From positions 1-36,806 of the forward strand of contig NZ_FWPT01000018.1 in assembly GCF_900174585.1 (NCBI RefSeq): DNA of 36,806 nucleotides. Reading direction: 5' to 3'. Made by a program: the position numbers and the translations under genes. A model generated the notes under the pieces. It had not been told where the DNA came from. It saw nothing but the letters and a program-made list of their open reading frames with translations, and ran no database searches. The stretch comes from Parendozoicomonas haliclonae. GTDB taxonomy: Bacteria > Pseudomonadota > Gammaproteobacteria > Pseudomonadales > Endozoicomonadaceae. Shown in pieces: positions 25,672 through 34,933 of the stretch; position 1 is the first letter of the stretch, and the number at the start of each line of letters is the position of its first letter.

Positions 25672-26691
25672 CTACAGCTGATCCAGAGAGTCCAGAATCT
25701 GCCGGTAGGAGTCCATCCGTTTCTGCTCGATCTTGCCCTCTTCCAGAGCTTCCAGAAGGGCACAGCCCGGTTCCTGCTCGTGCTTGCAGTCCCGGAACCG
25801 GCAATGACCGATAAAGTCATGGAACTCCCGAAAGCCATTCAGCACATCTTCCGGCTCCATATGCCAGAGGCCAAATTCCCGAATTCCCGGAGAGTCGATC
25901 AGGGAGCCACCATCAGGGAAGTGGAACAGCTTGGCCGCGGTGGTGGTATGCATGCCCTTGCCGGTCTGCTCGGAAAGCTCGCCCACCTTGGCCTGAACAC
26001 CCGGCAGCAGTACGTTGACTAGAGAAGATTTACCCACGCCAGACTGGCCCACAAAAACGGAAGTGTGGTCTTTAAGTAGCTCTTTGATGGCATCCAGCCC
26101 GTGCTCGGCCTTGGTCGATGCGGTCAGAACCTGATATCCAAGATCCCGGTAAGTTGAAAGCAGGTCGAGCAGATAATCCCGGTTGGTCTCATCAATCAGG
26201 TCGGTTTTGTTCAGTAGCAGAACCGGCTCGATATCAACAGCCTCAGCCGCCACCAGATAACGATCAATCAGGTTGGCATGGGCGCGTGGAACCGGTGCCA
26301 CGACCAGCACAATGTAATCAATATTCGCGGCAACAGGCTTGATGCGGCCATGGTTATCCGGGCGGCATAGCTCACTGTCGCGAGGGAGCTGGGCAACGAC
26401 AACACCGTTATCGTCCTTACCCGGACGCCAGACAATGCGGTCACCGGTCACCAGTGGTGGCAAGTTGGCGCGAAGGTGGCAGCGGTACAGTGAACCCGGC
26501 TCAGAGGGACGTTCGATATCCAGCTGAACACCGTAATGGGCGATAACCAGGCCTTCCTCTTCCGGACCCAGCTCGGAGGTACCCAGCTGATCCTGAATCT
26601 TGTCTTCCCTGCGGCTGGCGCGTGCGGCACGTTCTTCCTGAATTTTCTGGATGCGCCAGTTTTGACGACGATTAAGTTTGCGTTTAGCCAT
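25672..26691 (-). CDS. rsgA: Ribosome small-subunit-dependent GTPase A
   Basis: A 339-residue circularly permuted GTPase that checks late 30S maturation. It has an N-terminal OB-fold (residues about 40-115), then G4 NKTDL, G1 GQSGVGKSS and G3 DSPG in the permuted order, and a C-terminal zinc knuckle with [16 protein letters not shown] (Cys, Cys-x-His, Cys). The basic N-terminus [16 protein letters not shown] is typical of the gammaproteobacterial form. It is divergent from orn with 174 bases between them, a conserved pairing. Confidence 0.97.
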   Translation of the reverse strand: MAKRKLNRRQNWRIQKIQEERAARASRREDKIQDQLGTSELGPEEEGLVIAHYGVQLDIERPSEPGSLYRCHLRANLPPLVTGDRIVWRPGKDDNGVVVAQLPRDSELCRPDNHGRIKPVAANIDYIVLVVAPVPRAHANLIDRYLVAAEAVDIEPVLLLNKTDLIDETNRDYLLDLLSTYRDLGYQVLTASTKAEHGLDAIKELLKDHTSVFVGQSGVGKSSLVNVLLPGVQAKVGELSEQTGKGMHTTTAAKLFHFPDGGSLIDSPGIREFGLWHMEPEDVLNGFREFHDFIGHCRFRDCKHEQEPGCALLEALEEGKIEQKRMDSYRQILDSLDQL

Positions 26692-26865
26692 GTAAAGAGG
26701 TCGTTACCGGGGAGGACTCATAAGCAGGAGCTGCGAACAGCGCCTGGTGGTTTGCATGATGTTATCCGGCCAGATTATGATGACAGAGCTAATCTTTATC
26801 AAACAATGTGTGATCTCCGATCATTTTGTTTAGCCCAATCTCTTTGTTAAGGCACTCTGATTATT

Positions 26866-27423
26866 ATGGCGCAATCTCAGGCCCCTTCTGCTGATAACCT
26901 GATCTGGATCGATCTGGAAATGACCGGGCTGGACCCGCGCACTGACCGTATCCTTGAGATTGCCTGTATCGTCACCGATGGCAACCTGAATGTGTTGGCC
27001 GAAGGCCCGGTGATTGCTGTTCATCAGCCAGATTCTGTTCTGGATGCTATGAATGAGTGGTGTGTGGAGACCCACGGCAAAACCGGCCTGACTGAGCGCG
27101 TGCGCAACAGCACCGTTGGCGAAGCCGAAGCTGAGCAGCTGACCATCGAGTTCCTTAAAGCGTGGGCTGTGGCAGGTTCCTCGCCAATGTGCGGCAATAC
27201 CATCGGGCAAGATCGCCGCTTCCTGTTCAACTATATGTCTGAACTGCACGACTTCTTCCACTACCGCAATATCGATGTCAGCACTCTGAAAGAGCTGGCC
27301 CGCCGCTGGAAACCGGAACTGCTGGAGCAGCACAAAAAGGCCGGTTCCCACAAAGCGATTGAAGATATTCGCGAATCCATCGATGAGATGAAGTTCTATC
27401 GCGAGAATTTCATCAAGCTCTAA
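26866..27423 (+). CDS. orn: Oligoribonuclease
   Basis: A 185-residue DEDDh 3'-5' exonuclease that degrades di- and short oligoribonucleotides, including pGpG. Visible catalytic residues are the Asp-x-Glu of [10 protein letters not shown], the Asp of [11 protein letters not shown] and the His and Asp of [12 protein letters not shown]. Length is normal. The ribosome-binding site is weak (AAGG about 20 bases up). It converges with pldA, leaving a 3-base gap. Confidence 0.97.
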   Translation: MAQSQAPSADNLIWIDLEMTGLDPRTDRILEIACIVTDGNLNVLAEGPVIAVHQPDSVLDAMNEWCVETHGKTGLTERVRNSTVGEAEAEQLTIEFLKAWAVAGSSPMCGNTIGQDRRFLFNYMSELHDFFHYRNIDVSTLKELARRWKPELLEQHKKAGSHKAIEDIRESIDEMKFYRENFIKL

Positions 27424-27426
27424 TTT

Positions 27427-28278
27427 TTATAACTGCCAGCCGGATAGGGCCACACCGATACCGGCTGTGTTGTCGTAATGGTTGTAGCTGGAAATGGACT
27501 CGCCATAACCACTGGTTAATTTAATAAACCCTCGCAGGTTTCCTGTGATGGGGAACAGCCAGGCCAGCTCTTCGTAACCTCTGGAAAAGCCGCTGTCGAT
27601 ATCGTTGCGGCTTTTCGCCATAAACTGCTGGTTGTTTTCTGTCTGGTATAAGAACTCTATTTCACCGTGCCCACGGTAGTGAGAAATATCCTTGTTGTAG
27701 TCATGGCTGAACTTCAGCCGAACCCAGGGCTTAAAGTTGATGGCGAAGTTGCCATTCGCCACCTGAAAGCCGACAAAGACCCGGTTCCAGCTACGCTCGT
27801 AGCTCCCGCCTTTGCCGTTTGATTCATGCCAGAACCCGGCCGTTGTCGTTTGCCATTGCCAGTCTCCCCATTGCCGACTCATCGGTAGCTGGTAGAAAAG
27901 CTCGGGTTGATAATCGGTATCGCGAAAGTAGGCGGACTTATCATAGGCCTGCCAGTAAGCATTCTGGGTGTAGGCAAAGCGAACGGTGTCGTTTTCTTTG
28001 AATAATCCCTGCCAGACATCGAAAAACAGACTGATCTGAAATTCGATTTCAATTTTTTTACCTTCTCGATCATTTGGATTCAAAGGCTGAAAGAAGGCTC
28101 GGTCGGGCTTTTCGCTGTAATGGGCCGGAAGAAAATAATTGGCACGGTAGGGTTTGAGAGTGAACAGGTCATTTGCTGATGGAGCATTATGAGATATTTC
28201 CTGCTCAACCGAATGCGTGATTCCGGTCAAGGTCAGCAGGAGCAGAAGCCCGCCCGATAGAATGAGGTTTTTATTCAT
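27427..28278 (-). CDS. pldA: Outer-membrane phospholipase A
   Basis: A 283-residue protein with a Sec signal (MNKNLILSGGLLLLLTLTGI...). The OMPLA catalytic set is clear: His151 and Ser153 in WHESNGKGG and Asn165 in SWNRV, with the same His-to-Asn spacing of 14 as E. coli PldA. Barrel strands such as FAINFKPWVRLKFS and the end GVALSGWQL are typical. It hydrolyses surface-exposed phospholipids, maintaining outer-membrane asymmetry. The ATG at 28278 is chosen for its fit to the signal peptide; ATG 28287 and TTG 28293 are in-frame alternatives. Confidence 0.94.
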   Translation of the reverse strand: MNKNLILSGGLLLLLTLTGITHSVEQEISHNAPSANDLFTLKPYRANYFLPAHYSEKPDRAFFQPLNPNDREGKKIEIEFQISLFFDVWQGLFKENDTVRFAYTQNAYWQAYDKSAYFRDTDYQPELFYQLPMSRQWGDWQWQTTTAGFWHESNGKGGSYERSWNRVFVGFQVANGNFAINFKPWVRLKFSHDYNKDISHYRGHGEIEFLYQTENNQQFMAKSRNDIDSGFSRGYEELAWLFPITGNLRGFIKLTSGYGESISSYNHYDNTAGIGVALSGWQL

Positions 28279-28349
28279 GACCACCATCCGCAAAGTCAGT
28301 TGGTGGTCAAGAATAGTCAGGCCATGTGCTAAATGTTATGCGCGGAATG

Positions 28350-29447
28350 TTATTTGTGTTGCTCCAAAGCCCAGCGAACATGCTCTTGCACTATTTCAGA
28401 TGGGTAGTCGAGCCGTGCCTGCAGTGCTGAAATAACCTTGTCGTTTGTTGGCGCATTGCCAAGGCCAACCGCCAGATTACGCAGCCAGCCTTCAAAGCCG
28501 GTGCGTCGAATCGGTGAACCAGCGGTACGATCCAGAAACTCTTCTTCCGTCCACAGGAACAGGTCAGCCAGATCGGTCGAATCCAATTTGTGACGGGGCA
28601 GGAAGTCAGTTTCGCAGGTGTTTTTCGCAAACTTGTTCCAGGGACAGATGATCTGGCAGTCGTCACAACCAAACACCCGATTACCAATCGGCTTGCGAAA
28701 CTCTTCTGGAATTGCACCTTTGAGCTCGATTGTCAGATAAGAGATACAACGTCGTGCATCCAGCTGATGCGGTCCAACGATGGCATCGGTTGGGCAGATT
28801 TCTGCACAGGCAAAGCAGCTGCCGCAGTGGCTGGTTTGTTGAGGTTCATCAATGGGCAAAGGCAAGTCGGTAAACAGTTCCCCCAGGAAGAACCAGGACC
28901 CGGCCTTGTTATTCAGTAAGAGGGTGTTTTTACCAATCCAACCCAGGCCGGCTTTTTCGGCCAGAGCTTTTTCAAGAACGGGAGCGCTGTCCACAAAGGC
29001 CCGGTAACCAAACTTGCCGACCTTGTCTTCAATACGTTTGCCCAACTGGGTAATACGCTTGCGAATCAGCTTGTGATAATCACGGCCAAGGGAATATCGG
29101 GAGATGTAGGCCTTTTCCGGCTGCTGCAGAATCCGGACGGTTTGGGTATCTCCGGGCAGATAATCCATGCGTACCGAAATAATGCGCAATGTGCCGGGAA
29201 CCAACTCTTCCGGGCGTGAGCGCATATTTCCGTGGCTGGTCATGTAATCCATCTCGCCATGGAAGTCCCGCGCCAGCCAGTTTGTTAAATGCTGCTCATG
29301 TTCACCGAGGTTGATATCGGTGATTCCTGCGTCCTGAAAACCTAACTCCCGGGCCCAGAGTTTGATATCTGCAGCGAGTTGAGCCAATTCCTGTTGAGAA
29401 AGAGCGGTCGATATGGGACTTTGGGAGTGATTAGGTGATTCGGTCAC
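28350..29447 (-). CDS. queG: Epoxyqueuosine reductase
   Basis: A 365-residue cobalamin- and [4Fe-4S]-dependent enzyme for the last step of queuosine synthesis in tRNA. The two ferredoxin-like cysteine clusters are CGSCFACAEICPTDAI and CDDCQIICPWNKF. Other family blocks are YSLGRDYHKLIRKRI, FVDSAPVLEKALAEKAGLGWIGKN. The frame stays open upstream to 29582, overlapping nnr; the GTG at 29447 is the best start I find because family homology begins near LAADIKLWARELGFQDAGI, but it has no good ribosome-binding site, so the start is uncertain. Confidence 0.92.
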   Translation of the reverse strand: MTESPNHSQSPISTALSQQELAQLAADIKLWARELGFQDAGITDINLGEHEQHLTNWLARDFHGEMDYMTSHGNMRSRPEELVPGTLRIISVRMDYLPGDTQTVRILQQPEKAYISRYSLGRDYHKLIRKRITQLGKRIEDKVGKFGYRAFVDSAPVLEKALAEKAGLGWIGKNTLLLNNKAGSWFFLGELFTDLPLPIDEPQQTSHCGSCFACAEICPTDAIVGPHQLDARRCISYLTIELKGAIPEEFRKPIGNRVFGCDDCQIICPWNKFAKNTCETDFLPRHKLDSTDLADLFLWTEEEFLDRTAGSPIRRTGFEGWLRNLAVGLGNAPTNDKVISALQARLDYPSEIVQEHVRWALEQHK

Positions 29448-29460
29448 AGGGTTAAAAAGA

Positions 29461-29466
29461 TATAAT
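29461..29466 (+). promoter_or_regulatory. Possible -10 element for nnr
   Basis: A consensus TATAAT lies in the queG-nnr divergent gap, 92 bases before the nnr ATG. The best -35 candidate, TTCGGT with 16-base spacing, is poor, so the call is weak. Confidence 0.25.
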
Positions 29467-29557
29467 GGCACGGAAACGCTTGCGGTTTGTGAAAGAGCGA
29501 CACATCCGCGCGACGTTCTGATGTTTAAATTTAAAACAGTTACATTGGGGATCGCCC

Positions 29558-31087
29558 ATGGGCGGGAGTTTACCACACTCACTCTACACTGCTGAACAAA
29601 CCCGGAATCTGGATGCTGAAGCTATTCAGGTTCACGGTATTTCAGGCATTGAGCTGATGAAGCGGGCCGGTCAGGCTGCGTTTGAAGCAGTCCTGAAACA
29701 ATGGCCACAGATTGCCCGGGGCGGAACCCTGCAAATTTTCTGTGGTGCCGGCAATAACGGTGGGGATGGTTACATTATCGCGGCACTGGCCCGCCAGCGT
29801 TATATTCCCGTGCGTGTGGTAACCCTGAAAGATCCGGATCAGCTGACCGGCGATGCCCGTAAAGCCTGGGAGTGGTATCGCTCCCTGAGCGGCAGAACCC
29901 AGCCCTGGTCTGAGCTTATCTCCATAACCGGTGATCTGGTGATCGATGCCATGTTGGGCACTGGCCTGACTGGCGAGGTGTCCGGGGACTATGCCAGTGC
30001 CATTGATGCGATCAATACGTCCGGCAAGCCAGTGATTGCCATCGATATTCCTTCCGGACTCTCTGCTGACAGTGGTATGGCACTTGGCCGCTCTATTCAG
30101 GCGGATCTGACCGTTACCTTTATTGGTATGAAGCGCGGTCTGGTGACCGGTACCGGCCCACAGGTGTGTGGGCAAATTATTTTCTCGGATCTTCAGGTTC
30201 CGGCGGCGGTGTATGAAACTGTTCCGGCAACTGCCAAGCTGATCAAAAAGCGGGAGCTGACCGGGCTGATACATCCCCGGGCCCGAGATGCGCACAAAGG
30301 TCATTATGGTCATCTGCTGATTGTGGGTGGCGACCATGGCATGGGCGGTGCAGCGATTATGGCGGCAGAGGCAGCCATGCGCAGTGGTGCGGGGCTGGTG
30401 ACTCTGGCAACTCGGCCTGAACATGTGATGGCCTCTATGGTACGCAGGCCGGAAGTGATGGCACGGGCTGTGGCAACAGGTATTGATCTGGAAGCCTTAC
30501 TGAAAGGCAAAACCGCTGTGGTCATTGGCCCCGGTTTAGGCAAAGAGGCTTGGGGAGCCGAGCTTCTCAAGGTCGTTCTGTCTTCCGACCTGCCGGTATT
30601 GCTGGATGCCGATGCTCTGAACCTGCTGGCAGAAACCCCGGAATTGCTCCAAGCCAGAGAGAATTGTGTTATCACACCTCATCCGGGCGAAGCTTCGCGG
30701 ATGCTGGGCGTAACCATCCCCGAGATTGCTGCAGACAGGTTCGGTTCTGTTGAGCAGCTTCAGGCTCTGTGTGGCGGAGCTGCCGTATTGAAAGGCGCAG
30801 GCAGTCTGGTTGCTGTTCCTGAAAATGGACATGTGTGCACCTATATTTGCCGGGCAGGAAACCCGGGAATGGCTGTTGCTGGTATGGGGGATGTACTCAG
30901 TGGCGTGATTGGTGCGTTGCTGGCTCAGGGCCTGAGTGCCGCAGAGGCGGCTCGGTTGGGTGTCTGGCTGCATGCTTCGGCGGGCGATGAGTGCGCCAAG
31001 GCCGAAGGTGAGGCCGGCATGGCCGCTACTGATCTGATTCCAGCGGTACGCCGGTTGATTAATGGCCTGATGGCTGAAGAAAACTGA
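29558..31087 (+). CDS. nnr: Bifunctional NAD(P)H-hydrate epimerase / ADP-dependent hydrate dehydratase
   Basis: A 509-residue repair enzyme for hydrated NADH and NADPH. The YjeF_N epimerase domain covers residues about 10-215 (GAGNNGGDGYIIAALAR, DAMLGTGLTGEVSG). The ribokinase-like dehydratase domain covers about 230-500 (GHYGHLLIVGGDHGMGGAA, VIGPGLGKEAW, ITPHPGEASRML, AGMGDVLSGVIGALLAQG). It heads the rightward nnr-tsaE-amiB-miaA-hfq-hflX run. Confidence 0.96.
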   Translation: MGGSLPHSLYTAEQTRNLDAEAIQVHGISGIELMKRAGQAAFEAVLKQWPQIARGGTLQIFCGAGNNGGDGYIIAALARQRYIPVRVVTLKDPDQLTGDARKAWEWYRSLSGRTQPWSELISITGDLVIDAMLGTGLTGEVSGDYASAIDAINTSGKPVIAIDIPSGLSADSGMALGRSIQADLTVTFIGMKRGLVTGTGPQVCGQIIFSDLQVPAAVYETVPATAKLIKKRELTGLIHPRARDAHKGHYGHLLIVGGDHGMGGAAIMAAEAAMRSGAGLVTLATRPEHVMASMVRRPEVMARAVATGIDLEALLKGKTAVVIGPGLGKEAWGAELLKVVLSSDLPVLLDADALNLLAETPELLQARENCVITPHPGEASRMLGVTIPEIAADRFGSVEQLQALCGGAAVLKGAGSLVAVPENGHVCTYICRAGNPGMAVAGMGDVLSGVIGALLAQGLSAAEAARLGVWLHASAGDECAKAEGEAGMAATDLIPAVRRLINGLMAEEN

Positions 31088-31120
31088 TTATTTATTTTTG
31101 TTGTTCGGGTTGTTAGCACA

Positions 31121-31612
31121 GTGGTTGAGCACGTGGCATTTGAGAACCAGGCTTTTGAGTTAATCGGCGAAGACAGCATGGTGGCCTTTGGCCGCCAGCT
31201 GGCAGCAGCCAGCCAGGGCTGGGGTGTGATCTATCTGGAAGGTGATCTGGGTGCCGGCAAGACTACGCTGAGTCGTGGCATTCTGCGGGGCTTTGGTCAC
31301 GAAGGTGCGGTAAAAAGCCCGACCTACACTCTGGTTGAGCCCTATGAGGCGGAAGACTACTCCGTCTATCACTTTGATCTCTACCGTCTGGGGGATCCGG
31401 AAGAACTGGATTTTCTCGGGGTACGAGAGTACTTCGGCTCGCACGCGCTGTGTGTGGTGGAGTGGCCCGTGCGTGGCAAGGGATTCCTGCCTCCCGCCGA
31501 TGTAATTATCAGAATTGCCCATCGTCCGGACAGCCGCCTTATCGAGGTTGAGCCAGTTTCCAAACACGGGCAGACTATTTGTGATGCCTTGTCGGCTACG
31601 ACAGGCCAATAA
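31121..31612 (+). CDS. tsaE: tRNA t6A synthesis ATPase TsaE
   Basis: A 163-residue P-loop ATPase required with TsaB and TsaD for threonylcarbamoyladenosine at tRNA position 37. The Walker A motif is GDLGAGKTT, followed by SPTYTLVEPYE and YHFDLYRLGDPEELDFLG, the family signature. Translation starts at GTG (31121). It lies 33 bases after nnr. Confidence 0.96.
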   Translation: MVEHVAFENQAFELIGEDSMVAFGRQLAAASQGWGVIYLEGDLGAGKTTLSRGILRGFGHEGAVKSPTYTLVEPYEAEDYSVYHFDLYRLGDPEELDFLGVREYFGSHALCVVEWPVRGKGFLPPADVIIRIAHRPDSRLIEVEPVSKHGQTICDALSATTGQ

Positions 31613-31679
31613 ACCAGCTCAGGCCAGGGATGACCCTTGTGTGAATGCTTTAAGCGATGGAGTAGGGAGCAGGTAGAGA

Positions 31680-33095
31680 GTGGAGCAGGATTCAGGCGCA
31701 CCATACCCGGATAATCTTGAACAGGCAGCTGATCAGCAAAGTGATAAGCCAATCTCACTGACCCGCAGACGGTTCAGCCAGATTGCTACTGTGCTGGTGG
31801 CTTCTCTGACCCTTCCGGCTGCCTCGACTGCACTGGCTGCAGTGGCCTCGGTAAAAGGTGTGCGCCTCTGGCGTTCGCCGGAAAAAACACGGCTGGTGTT
31901 CGATATGAGCAGTGGGGTTGAGCATAAGGTATTCCCGCTCAGCAACCCGCCCAAGGTGGTTATTGACCTTGAAAATACCCGTTTGCCAAGTTCTCTGGAT
32001 GGCTTGAAGCTTGGCGACACCCCCATCAAAGGTATCCGCAAGGCGGTAAGAAACAAGACCGGCGTGCGTATCGTTCTTGATTTGAAAAAGGACGTGAACC
32101 CGCGCAGCTTTGTGCTGAAGCCTAATGCCACTTACGGTCATCGTCTGGTGGTTGATCTGGTAGATAAGGCCGTGGCTGCCACCCAGACCCGCAAGCCGGA
32201 ACCGGTGAATAAAAACCGGGATGTGATTATTGCCATCGATGCTGGTCACGGTGGAGAAGATCCTGGCGCTGTTGGTCATCGTGGTGCTCGGGAGAAGGAT
32301 GTTGTTCTGGCGATCTCCCGTGAAGTAGCTGCTTTGTTTGAGAAGTCTTCTGGCTTTAAACCTGTTTTGGTTCGCACCGGGGATTACTACATCTCCCTGC
32401 GGGAGCGCACGCGCATTGCCCGCAGGAAGAATGCCGATGTGTTTATTTCCATCCATGCCGATGCTTTTAACCGCACGGCGGCTAATGGTTCTTCTGTGTT
32501 CACCCTGTCGGAACGGGGCGCTTCGTCTGAGGAGGCCCGCTGGCTGGCGAACAAAGAGAACAACTCGGATCTGATCGGTGGTGAAGACGGTATCAGCCTT
32601 GGTGATAAAGATGATGTCCTCGCTAGCGTGCTGCTCGATCTGTCCATGACCGACAGCCAGAGCCGAAGTCAGCGTATCGGCTCACAGGTGCTTGGACAGC
32701 TGGGGCGGGTGAACCGTCTCCACAAAAAGAAAGTGGAACAGGCTGCGTTTGCGGTGCTGAAAAACCCGGATATTCCTTCCCTGTTGATTGAGACCGGCTT
32801 TATCACCAACCCGACGGAAGCCAGCAAACTTGTGACCAAGGCGCATCAGCGTAAGCTGGCCCGGGCGATTCACTCGGGAGTGAGAGATTTCTTCCTGAAG
32901 AACCCACCGGCCGGAACACTGATTGCCAGCAATCGTAGTTCGTCAGGGGCAGGTTCATCCTACAAGGTAAAAAGCGGGGATACGTTGAGCGGTATTGCCA
33001 GCCGTCACAATGTCAGTCTGAGCCGTCTGTTGAGCCACAATAGCCTCAGTACCCGTGACACACTTCGCGTTGGGCAGGTTATACGCATTCCCTGA
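31680..33095 (+). CDS. amiB: N-acetylmuramoyl-L-alanine amidase with AMIN and LysM domains
   Basis: A 471-residue periplasmic amidase cleaving septal peptidoglycan during cell separation. The N-terminus has a twin-arginine signal ([20 protein letters not shown]). The AMIN domain is at about 60-160 ([29 protein letters not shown]). The Amidase_3 domain at about 180-405 carries zinc/catalytic residues in [28 protein letters not shown] and [15 protein letters not shown]-terminal LysM occupies the last 45 residues ([20 protein letters not shown]). The start is GTG at 31680. In related genomes mutL follows; here miaA starts 62 bases downstream. Confidence 0.94.
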   Translation: MEQDSGAPYPDNLEQAADQQSDKPISLTRRRFSQIATVLVASLTLPAASTALAAVASVKGVRLWRSPEKTRLVFDMSSGVEHKVFPLSNPPKVVIDLENTRLPSSLDGLKLGDTPIKGIRKAVRNKTGVRIVLDLKKDVNPRSFVLKPNATYGHRLVVDLVDKAVAATQTRKPEPVNKNRDVIIAIDAGHGGEDPGAVGHRGAREKDVVLAISREVAALFEKSSGFKPVLVRTGDYYISLRERTRIARRKNADVFISIHADAFNRTAANGSSVFTLSERGASSEEARWLANKENNSDLIGGEDGISLGDKDDVLASVLLDLSMTDSQSRSQRIGSQVLGQLGRVNRLHKKKVEQAAFAVLKNPDIPSLLIETGFITNPTEASKLVTKAHQRKLARAIHSGVRDFFLKNPPAGTLIASNRSSSGAGSSYKVKSGDTLSGIASRHNVSLSRLLSHNSLSTRDTLRVGQVIRIP

Positions 33096-33157
33096 AGGCG
33101 GGGCACGCGCTAGAATGCCCGCCTTCTAAACGCAGCAGTCTGGAAAGCACACCGCCG

Positions 33158-34105
33158 ATGGTGACCGACAACCTTCCGCCAGCCATATTTCTGATGGGAC
33201 CAACAGCATCTGGTAAAACGGATCTTGCTGTTGCTCTCCATGAGCGTCTGCCCTGTGACATTATCAGTGTGGACTCGGCTTTGGTGTTCAAAGGAATGGA
33301 TATCGGTACCGCCAAGCCGGATGCCGAACTGCTTGCGCGGGCTCCCCATCGTTTGATTGATATTCGTGACCCGGCTCAGGCTTATTCCGCTGCAGAGTTC
33401 AGGGAAGATGCCCTGAAGGAAATGAACGAGATTGTGGCTCGTGGCCGCATCCCGCTGCTGGTGGGCGGCACCATGCTTTACTACAAGGCTCTGCGGGATG
33501 GTCTGGCGGATTTGCCGGCAGCAGATGAGGCTGTTCGGCAGGAGATACTGAATCAGGCCGAGACAGAAGGCTGGGCTGTGGTTCATGCCCGTTTGCAGGA
33601 TGTGGATCCGGCTTCTGCGGCCCGTATTCATCCAACCGACCCTCAGCGTTTGCAGCGGGCACTGGAAATTTATCTGGTCAGTGGCCGCACTATGACTGAG
33701 CTGGTGGCAGAGCAGGAACGTTCAAAATTACCTTTCCGGGTCTTGAATCTTGCGGTCGCGCCCCAAGATAGAAGTGTACTGCATGAGCGCATTGCCCTGC
33801 GCTTCCAGAAGATGGTGGAAGCCGGGTTTATTGATGAAGTGAAAGCGCTTTATGAACGTGGTGATCTGCATCCGGGATTACCTTCCATTCGCTGTGTTGG
33901 TTACCGGCAGGCATGGAGTTATCTGGATGGTGAGCTCAGCCACGACGAGATGATTTTTAAAGGGATAGTTGCCACGCGGCAGCTGGCCAAAAGACAGTTC
34001 ACCTGGCTGCGCAGCTGGGAGGAACTGAACTGGTTTGACAGTCTCTCCGCTCATTTGCAGGACGAGGCTGTAGCATTTACCGAAGCATGGTTAACCGGAA
34101 AATAA
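33158..34105 (+). CDS. miaA: tRNA dimethylallyltransferase
   Basis: A 315-residue enzyme adding the dimethylallyl group to A37 of UNN-decoding tRNAs. Visible are the P-loop [58 protein letters not shown] and [12 protein letters not shown]. Length is normal. It directly follows amiB, without the usual mutL between them, and precedes hfq by 230 bases. Confidence 0.97.
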   Translation: MVTDNLPPAIFLMGPTASGKTDLAVALHERLPCDIISVDSALVFKGMDIGTAKPDAELLARAPHRLIDIRDPAQAYSAAEFREDALKEMNEIVARGRIPLLVGGTMLYYKALRDGLADLPAADEAVRQEILNQAETEGWAVVHARLQDVDPASAARIHPTDPQRLQRALEIYLVSGRTMTELVAEQERSKLPFRVLNLAVAPQDRSVLHERIALRFQKMVEAGFIDEVKALYERGDLHPGLPSIRCVGYRQAWSYLDGELSHDEMIFKGIVATRQLAKRQFTWLRSWEELNWFDSLSAHLQDEAVAFTEAWLTGK

Positions 34106-34305
34106 TGTAGTTTTCTGGGTGTTGGAATAGTTTGTTCTTTGGTGCATGTGCGGAGTGATAGCTAATATTACCTATTGTATGCGTGCTGGGGCTGACTTAA
34201 TGTTCAAGGCTTTTGCTGTATACAGTTTGAACAATTTGCTGTCTGGTTCTTCTGTATCTGCTAACCTGTAATCCGTTCCAAGCCGGACTTCGAGCGCAGG
34301 CTTTT

Positions 34306-34311
34306 TATAAT
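34306..34311 (+). promoter_or_regulatory. Possible -10 element for hfq
   Basis: TATAAT sits 25 bases before the hfq start codon, which would give a very short leader holding only the GGAG ribosome-binding site. No good -35 is seen at the right distance. The rest of the 230-base miaA-hfq gap shows no gene. Confidence 0.25.
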
Positions 34312-34335
34312 TCAACAAATAAAAGGAGTACGGAA

Positions 34336-34587
34336 ATGTCAAAAGGGCATTCCCTACAAGACCCTTACCTGAACGTTCTGAGAAAAGAGCGTGTACCGGT
34401 TTCTATCTACCTGGTGAACGGCATCAAACTGCAGGGTCAGATCGAATCTTTTGACCAGTTTGTTATTCTGCTGAAAAACACAGTTAGCCAGATGGTTTAC
34501 AAGCACGCAGTTTCTACTGTTGTGCCAGGTCGTCCAGTACGTCTGCCTATGCCTAACCAGGAAGGCGACGAGCTGCCACAAGACTGA
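34336..34587 (+). CDS. hfq: RNA chaperone Hfq
   Basis: An 83-residue Sm-like protein that forms hexamers and pairs small RNAs with mRNAs. The Sm1 motif is [28 protein letters not shown] and the Sm2 motif is [10 protein letters not shown], both canonical, including the distal-face Tyr25-Leu26 region and the YKHA proximal pocket. The C-terminal tail is short, as in Pseudomonas. GGAG precedes the ATG with normal spacing. Confidence 0.98.
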   Translation: MSKGHSLQDPYLNVLRKERVPVSIYLVNGIKLQGQIESFDQFVILLKNTVSQMVYKHAVSTVVPGRPVRLPMPNQEGDELPQD

Positions 34588-34933
34588 TAATACAGTCTTT
34601 AAAGTCTGACTCTGAAGTCAGCGGCACGGGATATATTTACTGAATGGCCCTGTTCTTGCGTGATGTAGCCTTTTGCTTGATTTAGCTCCTCTAGATCCGG
34701 CGAAAGAAAACAGGCAGACATCTGTAATGTTAATTACAGGTTCCATTGCCTCAGTGACAGCATGTCATCAGTAAACCAAAAAGCCAGACTCTCTCGTAGA
34801 GCTGGCTTTTTGTGTATCTGGGCAATACAGAAAAAGAACCAGTGAGTTAACGAAACTGTCCTGTACACAATTATTAAGTTCGGTGCAGAATGCACTGAAA
34901 ATGCATTGAATATTAATTAACGGAGCAGACTGC
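34588..34933 (+). other. 346-base gap between hfq and hflX
   Basis: There is no ORF. The gap contains a 7-bp hairpin CTGTAAT-GTTA-ATTACAG (34722-34739), a strong terminator at 34778-34813, and the hflX leader with GGAG at 34922-34925. The distance from the hfq stop to the terminator, about 190 bases, leaves room for a 3'-UTR-derived or independent small RNA, but I see no firm promoter. Confidence 0.5.
34778..34813 (+). terminator. Rho-independent terminator between hfq and hflX
   Basis: The 10-bp stem AAAAAGCCAG/CTGGCTTTTT (34778-34787 with 34802-34811) continues, after one bulged A, into CTCT/AGAG and ends in a T-run. It separates the hfq and hflX transcripts, which in many relatives are joined. 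Confidence 0.9.

Noticed and set aside
29448-29582. Upstream extension of queG to an in-frame start at 29582
   Set aside because: It overlaps the nnr start and adds about 45 residues outside the conserved family region.
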